From Hetaerina americana (taxonomy: Eukaryota > Arthropoda > Insecta > Odonata > Calopterygidae): 64,000 nucleotides of DNA. The notes under the pieces were generated by a model. The model was not told the DNA's origin and did no database searches. It worked only from the letters and a program-made list of their open reading frames with translations. How positions within the stretch are numbered: position 1 is the stretch's first letter; each line of letters begins with the position of its first letter. Shown piece by piece: positions 1-10,311 of the stretch. The position numbers and the translations under genes were made by a program. Where the stretch lies: assembly GCA_022747635.1 (NCBI GenBank), contig JAKTNV010000647.1, positions 1-64,000 of the forward strand, in the 5' to 3' direction.

Positions 1-153
1 ACCTGGGCTAAGCATCTTTTATGATCTTTTATTGTCTTTCAGGATTCATTCTGGGTTTTATTTTGTTTATTTGATGAAAATGAACAACAATACACACCTT
101 GGATACATTTTTGTTTGATTTGTAACGAGTGAGATTTTCACCTAGAACCCAAA

Positions 154-161
154 GGGGGGGG
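154..161. other. Monomer G tract (example from monomer 1)
   Basis: Each monomer carries a run of usually 7-8 G after ACCCAAA and before TATTGGCAC; here it is eight G. Length varies from three (the 7033 region) to eleven (57517-57527 and 61578-61588), with ten at 24206-24215. It is the main source of small monomer length differences and shifts any reading frame from copy to copy. A single run per 312 bp cannot form an intramolecular quadruplex within one monomer; pairing between monomers would be needed. Homopolymer lengths are error-prone in some sequencing methods, so exact counts deserve caution. Confidence 0.85.
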
Positions 162-170
162 TATTGGCAC

Positions 171-202
171 TTTTCATGGAAAAATGTGAAAAATTAAATT
201 TT
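171..202. other. Short inverted repeats in the monomer (example from monomer 1)
   Basis: Two small dyads lie side by side. TTTTCA (171-176) and TGAAAA (187-192) are complementary 6-bp arms around a 10-nt loop. AAAATT (190-195) and AATTTT (197-202) are arms around a central A, giving a 13-bp A/T dyad. Both are retained in most monomers, although frequent GTAAAAAATT alleles weaken the first. The AT-rich dyad zone is a plausible bending or melting element. No function is shown by sequence. Confidence 0.55.
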
Positions 203-240
203 CTAAAAATGAAATAAATGCCTTCTAAACACCTCAAACA

Positions 241-310
241 TTTACTCTAAAACAGAAGATTGTTGTTTTTCGCAATATTTTTAGAAATTTGGGCTCTTTT
301 AGTAACATTA
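241..310. other. Conserved core of the monomer (example from monomer 1)
   Basis: This segment changes least between monomers across the window, in contrast to the head and the CCTTGG/CCATGG block. Its central motif, TTTTTCGCAATATTTTTAG, recurs in almost all ~205 copies, with rare changes such as GTTTATCGC near 21508 and 46695, GTTTTACGC near 43568 and 46070, and GTTTTCCGC near 57002 and 61063. The recurring GTAATTTTTCGC allele marks a subset of monomers. The TTCG-N4-A arrangement equals the first half of the CENP-B box pattern, but the CGGG half is absent. Uneven conservation in a satellite is classically taken as a sign of protein binding or nucleosome phasing. Here that is inference only. 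Confidence 0.6.
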
Positions 311-2503
311 ACACTTGCGCTGAAGCAACTTTTATGCTCATTTCTTGTCTTTCAGGATTAATTCTGGGTTTTATTTTGTTTATTTGATGAAAATGAACAA
401 CAATACACACCATGGAAACATTTTTGTTTGATTTGCGTCAAGTGAGATTTTCACCTAGAACCCAAAGGGGGGGTATTGGCACTTTTCATGGAAAAATGTG
501 AAAAATTAAATTTTCTAAAAATGAAATAAATGCCTTCTAAACACCTCAAACATTCACTCTAAAACAGAAGATTGTTGTTTTTCGCAATATTTTTAGAAAT
601 TTGGGCTCTTTTAGTAACATTAACACCTGGGCTGAAGCATCTTTTATGATCATTTATTGTCTTTCAGGATACATTCTGGGTTTTATTTTGTTTATTTGAT
701 GAAAATGAACAACAATACACATTTTGGATACATTTTTGTTTGATTTGTTTCTAGTGAGATTTTCACCTAGAACCCAAAGGGGGGGGGTATTGGCACTTTT
801 CATGGAAAAATGTGAAAAATTAAATTTTCTAAAAATGAAATAAATGCCTTATAAACACCTCAAACATTCACTCTAAAAAAGAAGATTGTTGTTTTTCGCA
901 ATATTTTTAGAAATTTGGGCCCTTTTAGTAACATTAACACCTGGGCTGAAGCATCTTTTATGATCATTTATTGTCTTTCAAGATACATTCTGGGTTTTAT
1001 TTTGTTAATTTGATGAAAATGAACAACAATACACACCTTGGATACATTTTTGTTTGATTTGTGTCGAGTGAGATTTTCACCTAGAACCCAAAGGGGGGGG
1101 TATTGGCACTTTTCATGGAAAAATGTGAAAAATTAAATTTTCTAAAAATGAAATAAATGCCTTCTAAACACCTCAAACATTCACTCTAAAACAGAAGATT
1201 GTTGTTTTTCGCAATATTTTTAGAAATTTTGGGCTCTTTTACTATAATTAACACCTGGGCTAAGCATCTTTTATGATCTTTTATTGTCTTTCAGGATTCA
1301 TTCTGGGTTTTATTTTGTTTATTTGATGAAAATGAACAACAATACACACCTTGGATACATTTTTGTTTGATTTGTATCGAGTGAGATTTTCACCTAGAAC
1401 CCAAAGGGGGGGGTATTGGCACTTTTCATGGAAAAATGTGAAAAATTAAATTTTCTAACAATGAAATAAATGCCTTCTAAACACCTCAAACATTTACTCT
1501 AAAACAGAAGATTGTTGTTTTTCGCAATATTTTTAGAAATTTGGGCTCTTTTAGTAACATTAACACTTGCGCTGAAGCAACTTTTATGCTCATTTCTTGT
1601 CTTTCAAGATTAATTCTGGGTTTTATTTTGTTTATTTGATGAAAATGAACAACAATACACACCATGGAAACATTTTTGTTTGATTTGCGTCAATTGAGAT
1701 TTTCACCTAGAACCCAAAGGGGGGGGTTATTGGCACTTTTCATGGAAAAATGTGAAAAATTAAATTTTCTAAAAATGAAATAAATGCCTTATAAACACCT
1801 CATACATTCACTCTAAAACAGAAGATTTTTGTTTTTCGCAATATTTATAGAAATTTGGGCTCTTTTAGTAACATTAACACCTGGGCTGAAGCACCTTTTA
1901 TGATCATTTATTGTCTTTCAAGATACATTCTGGGTTTTATTTTGTTTATTTGATGAAAATGAACAACAATACACACCTTGGATACATTTTTGTTTGATTT
2001 GTGTCGAGTGAGATTTTCACCTAGGACCCAAAGGGGGGGGTATTGGCACTTTTCATGGAAAAATGTAAAAAATTAAATTTTCTAAAAATGAAATAAATGC
2101 CTTCTTAACACCTCAAACATTCACTCTAAAACAGAAGATTGTTGTTTTTCGCAATATTTTTAGAAATTTGGGCTCTTTTAGTAACTTTGCACCTGGGCTA
2201 AGCATCTTTTATGATCTTTTATTGTCTTTCAGGATTCATTCTGGGTTTTATTTTGTTTATTTGATGAAAATGAACAACAATACACACCTTGGATACATTT
2301 TTGTTTGATTTGTAACGAGTGAGATTTTCACCTAGAACCCAAAGGGGGGGGTATTGGCACTTTTCATGGAAAAATGTGAAAAATTAAATTTTCTAAAAAT
2401 GAAATAAATGCCTTCAAAACACCTCAAACATTCACTCTAAAACAGAAGATTGTTGTTTTTCGCAATATTTTTAGAAATTTTGGGCTCTTTTACTATAATT
2501 AAC

Positions 2504-4565
2504 ACCTGGGCTAAGCATCTTTTATGATCTTTTATTGTCTTTCAGGATTCATTCTGGGTTTTATTTGGTTTATTTGATGAAAATGAACAACAATACACAC
2601 CTTGGATACATTTTTGTTTGATTTGTAACGAGTGAGATTTTCACCTAGAACCCAAAGGGGGGGGTATTGGCACTTTTCATGGAAAAATGTGAAAAATTAA
2701 ATTTTCTAAAAATGAAATAAATGCCTTCTTAACACCTCAAACATTTACTCTAAAACAGAAGATTGTTGTTTTTCGCAATATTTTTAGAAATTTGGGCTCT
2801 TTTAGTAACATTAACACTTGCGCTGAAGCAACTTTTATGCTCATTTCTTGTCTTTCAGGATTAATTCTGGGTTTTATTTTGTTTATTTGATGAAAATGAA
2901 CAACAATACACACCATGGAAACATTTTTGTTTGATTTGCGTCAAGTGAGATTTTCACCTAGAACCCAAAGGGGGGGTATTGGCACTTTTCATGGAAAAAT
3001 GTGAAAAATTAAATTTTCTAAAAATGAAATAAATGCCTTCTAAACACCTCAAACATTCACTCTAAAACAGAAGATTGTTGTTTTTCGCAATATTTTTAGA
3101 AATTTGGGCTCTTTTAGTAACATTAACACCTGGGCTGAAGCATCTTTTATGATCATTTATTGTCTTTCAGGATACATTCTGGGTTTTATTTTGTTTATTT
3201 GATGAAAATGAACAACAATACACATTTTGGATACATTTTTGTTTGATTTGTGTCTAGTGAGATTTTCACCTAGAACCCAAAGGGGGGGGGTATTGGCACT
3301 TTTCATGGAAAAATGTGAAAAATTAAATTTTCTAAAAATGAAATAAATGCCTTATAAACACCTCAAACATTCACTCTAAAAAAGAAGATTGTTGTTTTTC
3401 GCAATATTTTTAGAAATTTGGGCCCTTTTAGTAACATTAACACCTGGGCTGAAGCATCTTTTATGATCATTTATTGTCTTTCAAGATACATTCTGGGTTT
3501 TATTTTGTTAATTTGATGAAAATGAACAACAATACACACCTTGGATACATTTTTGTTTGATTTGTGTCGAGTGAGATTTTCACCTAGAACCCAAAGGGGG
3601 GGGTATTGGCACTTTTCATGGAAAAATGTGAAAAATTAAATTTTCTAAAAATGAAATAAATGCCTTCTAAACACCTCAAACATTCACTCTAAAACAGAAG
3701 ATTGTTGTTTTTCGCAATATTTTTAGAAATTTTGGGCTCTTTTACTATAATTAACACCTGGGCTAAGCATCTTTTATGATCTTTTATTGTCTTTCAGGTA
3801 TCATTCTGGGTTTTATTTTGTTTATTTGATGAAAATGAACAACAATACACACCTTGGATACATTTTTGTTTGATTTGTATCGAGTGAGATTTTCACCTAG
3901 AACCCAAAGGGGGGGGTATTGGCACTTTTCATGGAAAAATGTGAAAAATTAAATTTTCTAACAATGAAATAAATGCCTTCTAAACACCTCAAACATTTAC
4001 TCTAAAACAGAAGATTGTTGTTTTTCGCAATATTTTTAGAAATTTGGGCTCTTTTAGTAACATTAACACTTGCGCTGAAGCAACTTTTATGCTCATTTCT
4101 TGTCTTTCAAGATTAATTCTGGGTTTTATTTTGTTTATTTGATGAAAATGAACAACAATACACACCATGGAAACATTTTTGTTTGATTTGCGTCAATTGA
4201 GATTTTCACCTAGAACCCAAAGGGGGGGGTTATTGGCACTTTTCATGGAAAAATGTGAAAAATTAAATTTTCTAAAAATGAAATAAATGCCTTATAAACA
4301 CCTCATACATTCACTCTAAAACAGAAGATTTTTGTTTTTCGCAATATTTATAGAAATTTGGGCTCTTTTAGTAACATTAACACCTGGGCTGAAGCACCTT
4401 TTATGATCATTTATTGTCTTTCAAGATACATTCTGGGTTTAATTTGTTTATTTGATGAAAATGAACAACAATACACACCTTGGATACATTTTTGTTTGAT
4501 TTGTGTCGAGTGAGATTTTCACCTAGGACCCAAAGGGGGGGGTATTGGCACTTTTCATGGAAAAA
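2504..4565. repeat. HOR A, copy 2 (truncated after about 6.6 monomers)
   Basis: Monomers 9-15 start at 2504, 2816, 3128, 3442, 3756, 4068 and 4382 and repeat monomers 1-7 at 2503 bp with few changes. Examples are TTATTTGGTTT near 2562 against TTATTTTGTTT near 59, GTGTCTAG against GTTTCTAG near 733, and GGTATCATT near 3798 against GGATTCATT near 1295. The shared CCTAGGACCC of monomers 7 and 15 (about 2020 and 4523) is the last clear link. From about 4565 the sequence (TTCTACAAATG, AAAACCCTC) no longer follows copy 1, and the expected eighth monomer is replaced by a different type starting at 4694. The break therefore lies at about 4525-4570. Confidence 0.87.
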
Positions 4566-7500
4566 TGTTAAAAATTAAATTTTCTACAAATGAAATAAAT
4601 GCCTTCTAAAACCCTCAAACATTCACTCTAAAAAAGAAGATTGTTGTTTTTCGCAATATTTTTAGAAATTTGGGCTCTTTTAGCATAATTAACACTTGCG
4701 CTGAAGCATCTTTTATGCTCATTTCATGTCTTTCAGGATTAATTCTGGGTTTTATTTTGTTTATTTGATGAAAATGAACAACAATACACATCATGGAAAC
4801 ATTTTTGTTTCATTTGTGTGAAGTAAGATTTTCACCTACCACCCAAAGGGGGGGATATTGGCACCTTTAATGGAAAAATGTGAAAAATTAAATTTTCTAA
4901 AAATGAAATAAATGCCTTCTAACCACCTCAAACATTCACTCTAAAACAGAAGATTGTTGTTTTTCGCAATATTTTTAGAAATTTGGGCTCTTTTAGTAAC
5001 ATTAACACTTGCGCTGAAGCAACATTTATGCTCATTTCTTGTCTTTTAGGATTAATTCTGGGTTTTATTTTGTTTATTTGATGAACATGAACAACAATAC
5101 ACACCATGGAAACATTTTTGTTTGATTTGCGTCAAGTGAGATTTTCACCTAGAACCCAAAGGGGGGGGTATTGGCACTTTTCATGGAAAAATGTGAAAAA
5201 TTAAATTTTCTAAAAATGAAATAAATGCCTTATAAACACCTCAAACATTCACTCTAAAACAGAAGATTGTTGTTTTTCGCAATATTTTTAGAAATTTTAG
5301 CTCTTTTAGTAACATTAACACCTGGGCTGAAGCATCTTTTATGATCATTTATTGTCTTTCAAGATACATTCTGGGTTTTATTTTGTTTATTTGATGAAAA
5401 TTAACAACAATACACACCTTGGATACATTTTTGTTTGATTTGTGTCGAGTGAGATTTTCACCTAGAACCCAAAGGGGGGGGTATTGGCACTTTTCATGGA
5501 AAAATGTGAAAAATTAAATTTTCTAAAAATGAAATAAAAGCCTTCTAAACACCTCAAACATTCACTCTAAAACAGAAGATTGTTGTTTTTCGCAATATTT
5601 TTAGAAATTTGGGCTCTTTTACTATAATTAACACTTGCGATGAAGCATCTTTTATGCTCATTTCATGTCTTTCAAGATTAATTCTGGGTTTTATTTTCTT
5701 TATTTGATGAAAATGAACAACAATACACACCATGGAAACATTTTTGTTTGATTTGTGTCAAGTTAGATTTTCACCACGAACCCAAACGGGGGGTAATTGG
5801 CACCTTTAATGGAAAATGTGAAAAATTAAATTTTCTAAAAATGAAATAAATGACTTCTAAACACCTCAAACATTCACTCTAAAACAGAAGATTGTTGTTT
5901 TTCGCAATATTTTTAGAAATTTGGGCTCTTTTAGTATAATTAACACTTGCGCTGAAGCATCTTTTATGCTCATTTCATGTCTTTCAGGATTAATTCTGGG
6001 TTTTATTTTGTATATTTGATGAAAATGAACAACAATACACACCATGGAAACATTTTTGTTTGATTTGTGTCAAGGGATTTTTTCACCTAGAACCCAAAGG
6101 GGGGGTATTGGCACCTTTAATGGAAAAATGTGAAAAATTAAATTTTCTAAAAATGAAATAAATGCCTTCTAAACACCTCAAACATTCACTCCAAAACAGA
6201 AGATTGTAATTTTTCGCAATATTTTTAGAAATTTGGGCTCTTTTAGTAACATTAACACTTGGGCTGAAGCATGTTTTATGATCTTTTATTGTCTTTCAGG
6301 ATTAATTCTGGGTTTTATTTTGTTTATTTGATGAAAATGAACAACAATACACACCTTGGATACATTTTGTTTGATTTGTGTCGAGTGAGATTTTCACCTA
6401 GAACCCAAAGGGAGGGGTATTGGCACTTTTCATGGAAAAATGTGAAAAATTAAATTTTCTAAAAATGAAATAAATGCCTTCTAAACACCTCAAACATTCA
6501 CTCTAAAACAGAAGATTGTTGTTTTTCGCAATATTTTTAGAAATTTGGGCTCTTTTAGTAACATTAACACTTTCGCTGAAGCAACTTTTATGCTCATTTC
6601 TTGTCTTTCAGGATTAATTCTGGGTTTTATTTTTTTTATTTGATGAAAATGAACAACAATACACACCATGGAAACATTTTTGTTTGATTTGCGTCAAGTG
6701 AGATTTTCACCTAGAACCCAAAGGGGGGGGTATTGGCACTTTTCATGGAAAAATGTGAAAAATTAAATTTTCTAAAAATGAAATAAATGCCTTCTATACA
6801 CCTCAAACATTCACTCTATAATGGAAGATTGTTGTTTTTCGCAATATTTTTAGAAATTTGGGCTCTTTTACTATAATTAACACTTGCGATGAAGCATCTT
6901 TTATGCTCATTTCATGTCTTTCAAGATTAATTCTGGGTTTTATTTTGTTTATTTGATGAAAATGAACAACAATACACACCTTGAATACATTTTTGTTTGA
7001 TTTGTGTCGAGTGAGATTTTCACCTAGAACCCAAAGGGCATTGGCACTTTTCATGGAAAAATGTGAAAAATTAAATTTTCTAAAAATGAAATAAATGCCT
7101 TCTAAACACCTCAAACATTCACTCTAAAACAGAAGATTGTTGTTTTTCGCAATATTTTTAGAAATTTGGGCTCTTTTAGTATAATTAACACTTGCGCTGA
7201 AGCATCTTTTATGCTCATTTCATGTCTTTCAGGATTAATTCTGGGTTTTATTTTGTTTATTTGATGAAAATGAACAACAATACACACCATGGATACATTT
7301 TTGTTTGATTTGTGTCAATTGAGATTTTCACCTAGAACCCAAAGGGGGGGTATTGGCACCTTTAATGGAAAAATGTGAAAAATTAAATTTTCTAAAAATG
7401 AAATAAATGCCTTCTAAACACCTCAAACATTCACTCCAAAACAGAAGATTGTAATTTTTCGCAATATTTTTAGAAATTTGGGCTCTTTTAGTGACATTAA

Positions 7501-9065
7501 CACTTGGGCTGAAGCATGTTTTATGATCTTTTATTGTCTTTCAGGATTAATTCTGGGTTTTATTTTATTTATTTGATGAAAATGAACAACAATACACACC
7601 TTGGATACATTTTGTATGATTTGTGTCGAGTGAGAAATTCACCTAGAACCCAAAGGGAGGGGTATTTGCACTTTTCATGGAAAAATGTGAAAAATTAAAT
7701 TTTCTAAAAATGAAATAAATGCCTTCTAAACACCTCAAACATTCACTCTAAAACAGAAGATTGTTGTTTTTCGCAATATTTTTAGAAATTTGGGCTCTTT
7801 TAGTAACATTAACACTTGCGCTGAAGCATCTTTTATGTTCATTTCATGTCTTTCAGGATTAATTCTGGGTTTTATTTTGTTTATTTGATGAAAATGAACA
7901 ACAATACACACCTTGGATACATTTTTGTTTGATTTGTAACGAGTGAGATTTTCACCTAGAACCCAAAGGGGGGGGGTATTGGCACTTTTCATGGAAAAAT
8001 GTGAAAAATTAAATTTTCTAAAAATGAAATAAATGCCTTCTAACTACCTCAAACATTCACTCTAAAACAGAAGATTGTTGTTTTTCGCAATATTTTTAGA
8101 AATTTGGGCTCTTTTAGTAACATTAACACTTACGCTGAAGCAACTTTTATGCTCATTTCTTGTCTTTCAGGAATAATTCTGGGTTTTATTTTGTTTATTT
8201 GATGAACATGAACAACAATACACACCATGGAAACATTTTTGTTTGATTTGCGTCAAGTGAGATTTTCACCTAGAACCCAAAGGGGGGGGTATTGGCACTT
8301 TTCATGGAAAAATGTGAAAAATTAAATTTTCTAAAAATGAAATAAATGCCATATAAACACCTCAAACATTCACTCTAAAACAGAAGATTGTTGTTTTTCG
8401 CAATATTTTTAGAAATTTTAGCTCTTTTAGTAACATTAACACCTGGGCTGAAGCATCTTTTATGATCATTTATTGTCTTTCAAGATACATTCTGGGTTTT
8501 ATTTTGTTTATTTGATGAAAATGAACAACAATACACACCTTGGATACATTTTTGTTTGATTTGTGTCGAGTGAGATTTTCACCTAGAACCCAAGGGGGGG
8601 GGTATTGGCACTTTTCATGGAAAAATGTGAAAAATTAAATTTTCTAAAAATGAAATAAATGCCTTCTAAACACCTCAAACATTCACTCTAAAACAGAAGA
8701 TTGTTGTTTTTCGCAATATTTTTAGAAATTTGGGCTCTTTTACTATAATTAACACTTGCGCTGAAGCATCTTTTATGCTCATTTCATGTCTTTCAGGATT
8801 AATTCTGGGTTTTATTTTGTTTATTTGATGAAAATGAACAACAATACACACCATGGAAACATTTTTGTTTGATTTGTGTCAAGTGAGATTTTCACCTAGA
8901 ACCCAAAGGGGGGGTATTGGCACCTTTAATGGAAAAATGTGAAAAATTAAATTTTCTAAAAATGAAATAAATGCCTTCTAAACACCTGAAACATTCACTC
9001 TAAAACAGAAGATTGTTGTTTTTCGCAATATTTTTAGAAATTTGGGCTCTTTTAGTAACATTAAC
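4566..9065. repeat. Mosaic block B with 4-monomer and 10-monomer echoes
   Basis: Monomers 16-29 start at 4694, 5007, 5320, 5633, 5945, 6257, 6569, 6882, 7190, 7502, 7814, 8128, 8441 and 8754. Two offsets are visible. Monomers 17-18 and 27-28 match at 3121 bp, sharing GATGAACATG and the rare GAAATTTTAGCTC. Monomers 19-21 and 23-25 match at 1245-1249 bp. Many members have CTATAATTAAC or GTATAATTAAC before the head and TCATTTCATGTC within it, alleles that are rare to the right of 16 kb. Monomer 19 carries a disturbed CCACGAACCCAAACGGGG, and monomer 23 lost most of its G tract (near 7033). Confidence 0.75.
5945..6568. repeat. Two-monomer segment duplicated at 7190-7813
   Basis: Monomers 20-21 match monomers 24-25 at a 1245-bp offset. 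The diagnostic second monomer has ACTTGGGCTGAAGCATG, TACATTTTG with a missing T, and an interrupted G tract GGGAGGGG. The GTAATTTTTCGC allele with CTCCAAAAC precedes it in both places. Copies differ at a few positions, for example TATTTTGTTTA against TATTTTATTTA and AGATTTTCACC against AGAAATTCACC. Confidence 0.8.
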
Positions 9066-9218
9066 ACCTGGGCTGAAGCATCTTTTATGATCTTTTATTG
9101 TCTTTCAGGATACATCCTGGGTTTTATTTTGTTTATTTGATGAAAATGAACAACAATACACACCTTGGATACATTTTTGTTTGATTTGTGTCGAGTGAGA
9201 TTTTCACCTAGAACCCAA

Positions 9219-9233
9219 AGGGTACTTTTGGCA
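9219..9233. other. G-tract replacement GGGTACTTTTGG (monomer 30)
   Basis: Here the G run and TATTGG are replaced by GGGTACTTTTGGC. The same replacement recurs near 11404 (monomer 37) and 14218 (monomer 46), each in a monomer with GTGTCGAG. It is thus a shared allele that spread within block C only, and a useful marker for the exchanges that shuffled that block. Confidence 0.8.
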
Positions 9234-10311
9234 CTTTTCATGGAAAAATGAAAAATTAAATTTTCTAAAAATGAAATAAATGCCTTCTAAACACCTCAAA
9301 CATTCACTCTAAAACAGAAGATTGTTGTTTTTCGCAATATTTTTAGAAATTTGGGCTCTTTTAGTAACATTAACACTTTCGCTGAAGCAACTTTTATGCT
9401 CTTTTCTTGTCTTTCAAGATTAATTCTGGGTTTTATTTTGTTTATTTGATGAAAATGAACAACAATACACACCATGGAAACATTTTTGTTTGATTTGTGT
9501 CGAGTGAGATTTTCACCTAGAACCCAAAGGGGGGGGTATTGGCACTTTTCATGGAAAAATGTGAAAAATTAAATTTTCTAAAAATGATATAAATGCCTTC
9601 TAAACACCTCAAACATTCACTCCAAAAAAGAAGATTGTAATTTTTCGCAATATTTTTAGAAATTTGGGCTCTTTTAGTAACATTAACACTTGAGCTGAAG
9701 CATCTTTTATGCTCATTTCTTGTCTTTCAGGATTAATTCTGGGTTTTATTTTTTTATTTGATGAAAATGAACAACAATACACACCATGGAATCATTTTTG
9801 TTTGATTTGTGTCGAGTGAGATTTTCACCTAGAACCCAAAGGGGGGGATAATGGCACTTTTCATGGAAAAATGTAAAAAATTAAATTTTCTAAAAATGAA
9901 ATAAATGCCTTCTTAACACCTCAAACATTCACTCTAAAAAAGAAGATTGTTGTTTTTCGCAATATTTTTAGAAATTTGGGCTCTTTTAATAACATTAACA
10001 CTTTCGCTGAAGCAACTTTTATGCTCTTTTCTTGTCTTTCAAGATTAATTCTGGGTTTTATTTTTTTATTTGATGAAAATGAACAACAATACACACCATG
10101 GAATCATTTTTGTTTGATTTGTGTCGAGTGAGATTTTCACCTAGAACCCAAAGGGGGGGATAATGGCACTTTTCATGGAAAAATGTAAAAAATTAAATTT
10201 TCTAAAAATGAAATAAATGCCTTCTAAACACCTCAAACATTCACTCTAAAACAGAAGATTGTTGTTTTTCGCAATATTTTTAGAAATTTGGGCTCTTTTA
10301 GTAACATTAAC

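Larger units (their letters stand above)
1..312. repeat. Reference monomer (monomer 1) and its anatomy
   Basis: This entry fixes the phase used throughout: a monomer starts at the A of ACCTGGG (or ACTTGCG, ACTTTCG, ACCTTGG). In order it holds a variable head (1-50) ending in a pyrimidine-rich TTTATTGTCTTTCAG; a T-rich stretch (51-100, CTGGGTTTTATTTTGTTTAT); a second variable block (about 100-130) with CCTTGG or CCATGG and then a GTAACGAG, GTGTCGAG or GCGTCAAG variant; TTTTCACCTAGAACCC (135-150); a G tract (154-161); an A/T inverted-repeat zone (171-202); and a conserved core (about 241-310) with CAGAAGATTGTTG, TTTTTCGCAATATTTTTAG and GGGCTCTTTTAGTAAC. I found no convincing half-length (about 156-bp) internal duplication, so the 312-bp unit looks basic rather than dimeric. 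Head type and CCTTGG/CCATGG type tend to travel together. Confidence 0.9.
1..2503. repeat. HOR A (8 monomers, 2503 bp), copy 1
   Basis: Monomers 1-8 start at 1, 313, 625, 939, 1253, 1565, 1879 and 2191. Each of monomers 1-7 has its best partner exactly 2503 bp downstream: anchors 51, 364, 676, 990, 1303, 1616 and 1930 match 2554, 2867, 3179, 3493, 3806, 4119 and 4433. Diagnostic alleles are the GCTAAGC heads with GTAACGAG or GTATCGAG (1, 5, 8), TTGCGCTGAAGCAAC with GCGTCAAG or GCGTCAAT (2, 6), ACACATTTTGG with TCTAG (3), TGTTAATTTG (4) and CCTAGGACCC (7). Monomers 1, 5 and 8 resemble each other, so the 8-mer has older internal relatedness. It may begin before the window. Confidence 0.9.

Noticed and set aside
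154..161. Intramolecular G-quadruplex in each monomer
   Set aside because: There is only one G run per monomer, with no further GGG runs close by to complete four tracts within a normal loop length.
257..290. True CENP-B box
   Set aside because: Only the TTCG-N4-A half is present; the required CGGG at the 3' half is replaced by A/T sequence in all monomers inspected. Kept only as a speculative half-site.
1..312. 312-bp unit as a dimer of about 156 bp
   Set aside because: Weak local resemblances (AAAATGAA near +80 and +207) are not spaced at half the period and do not extend.
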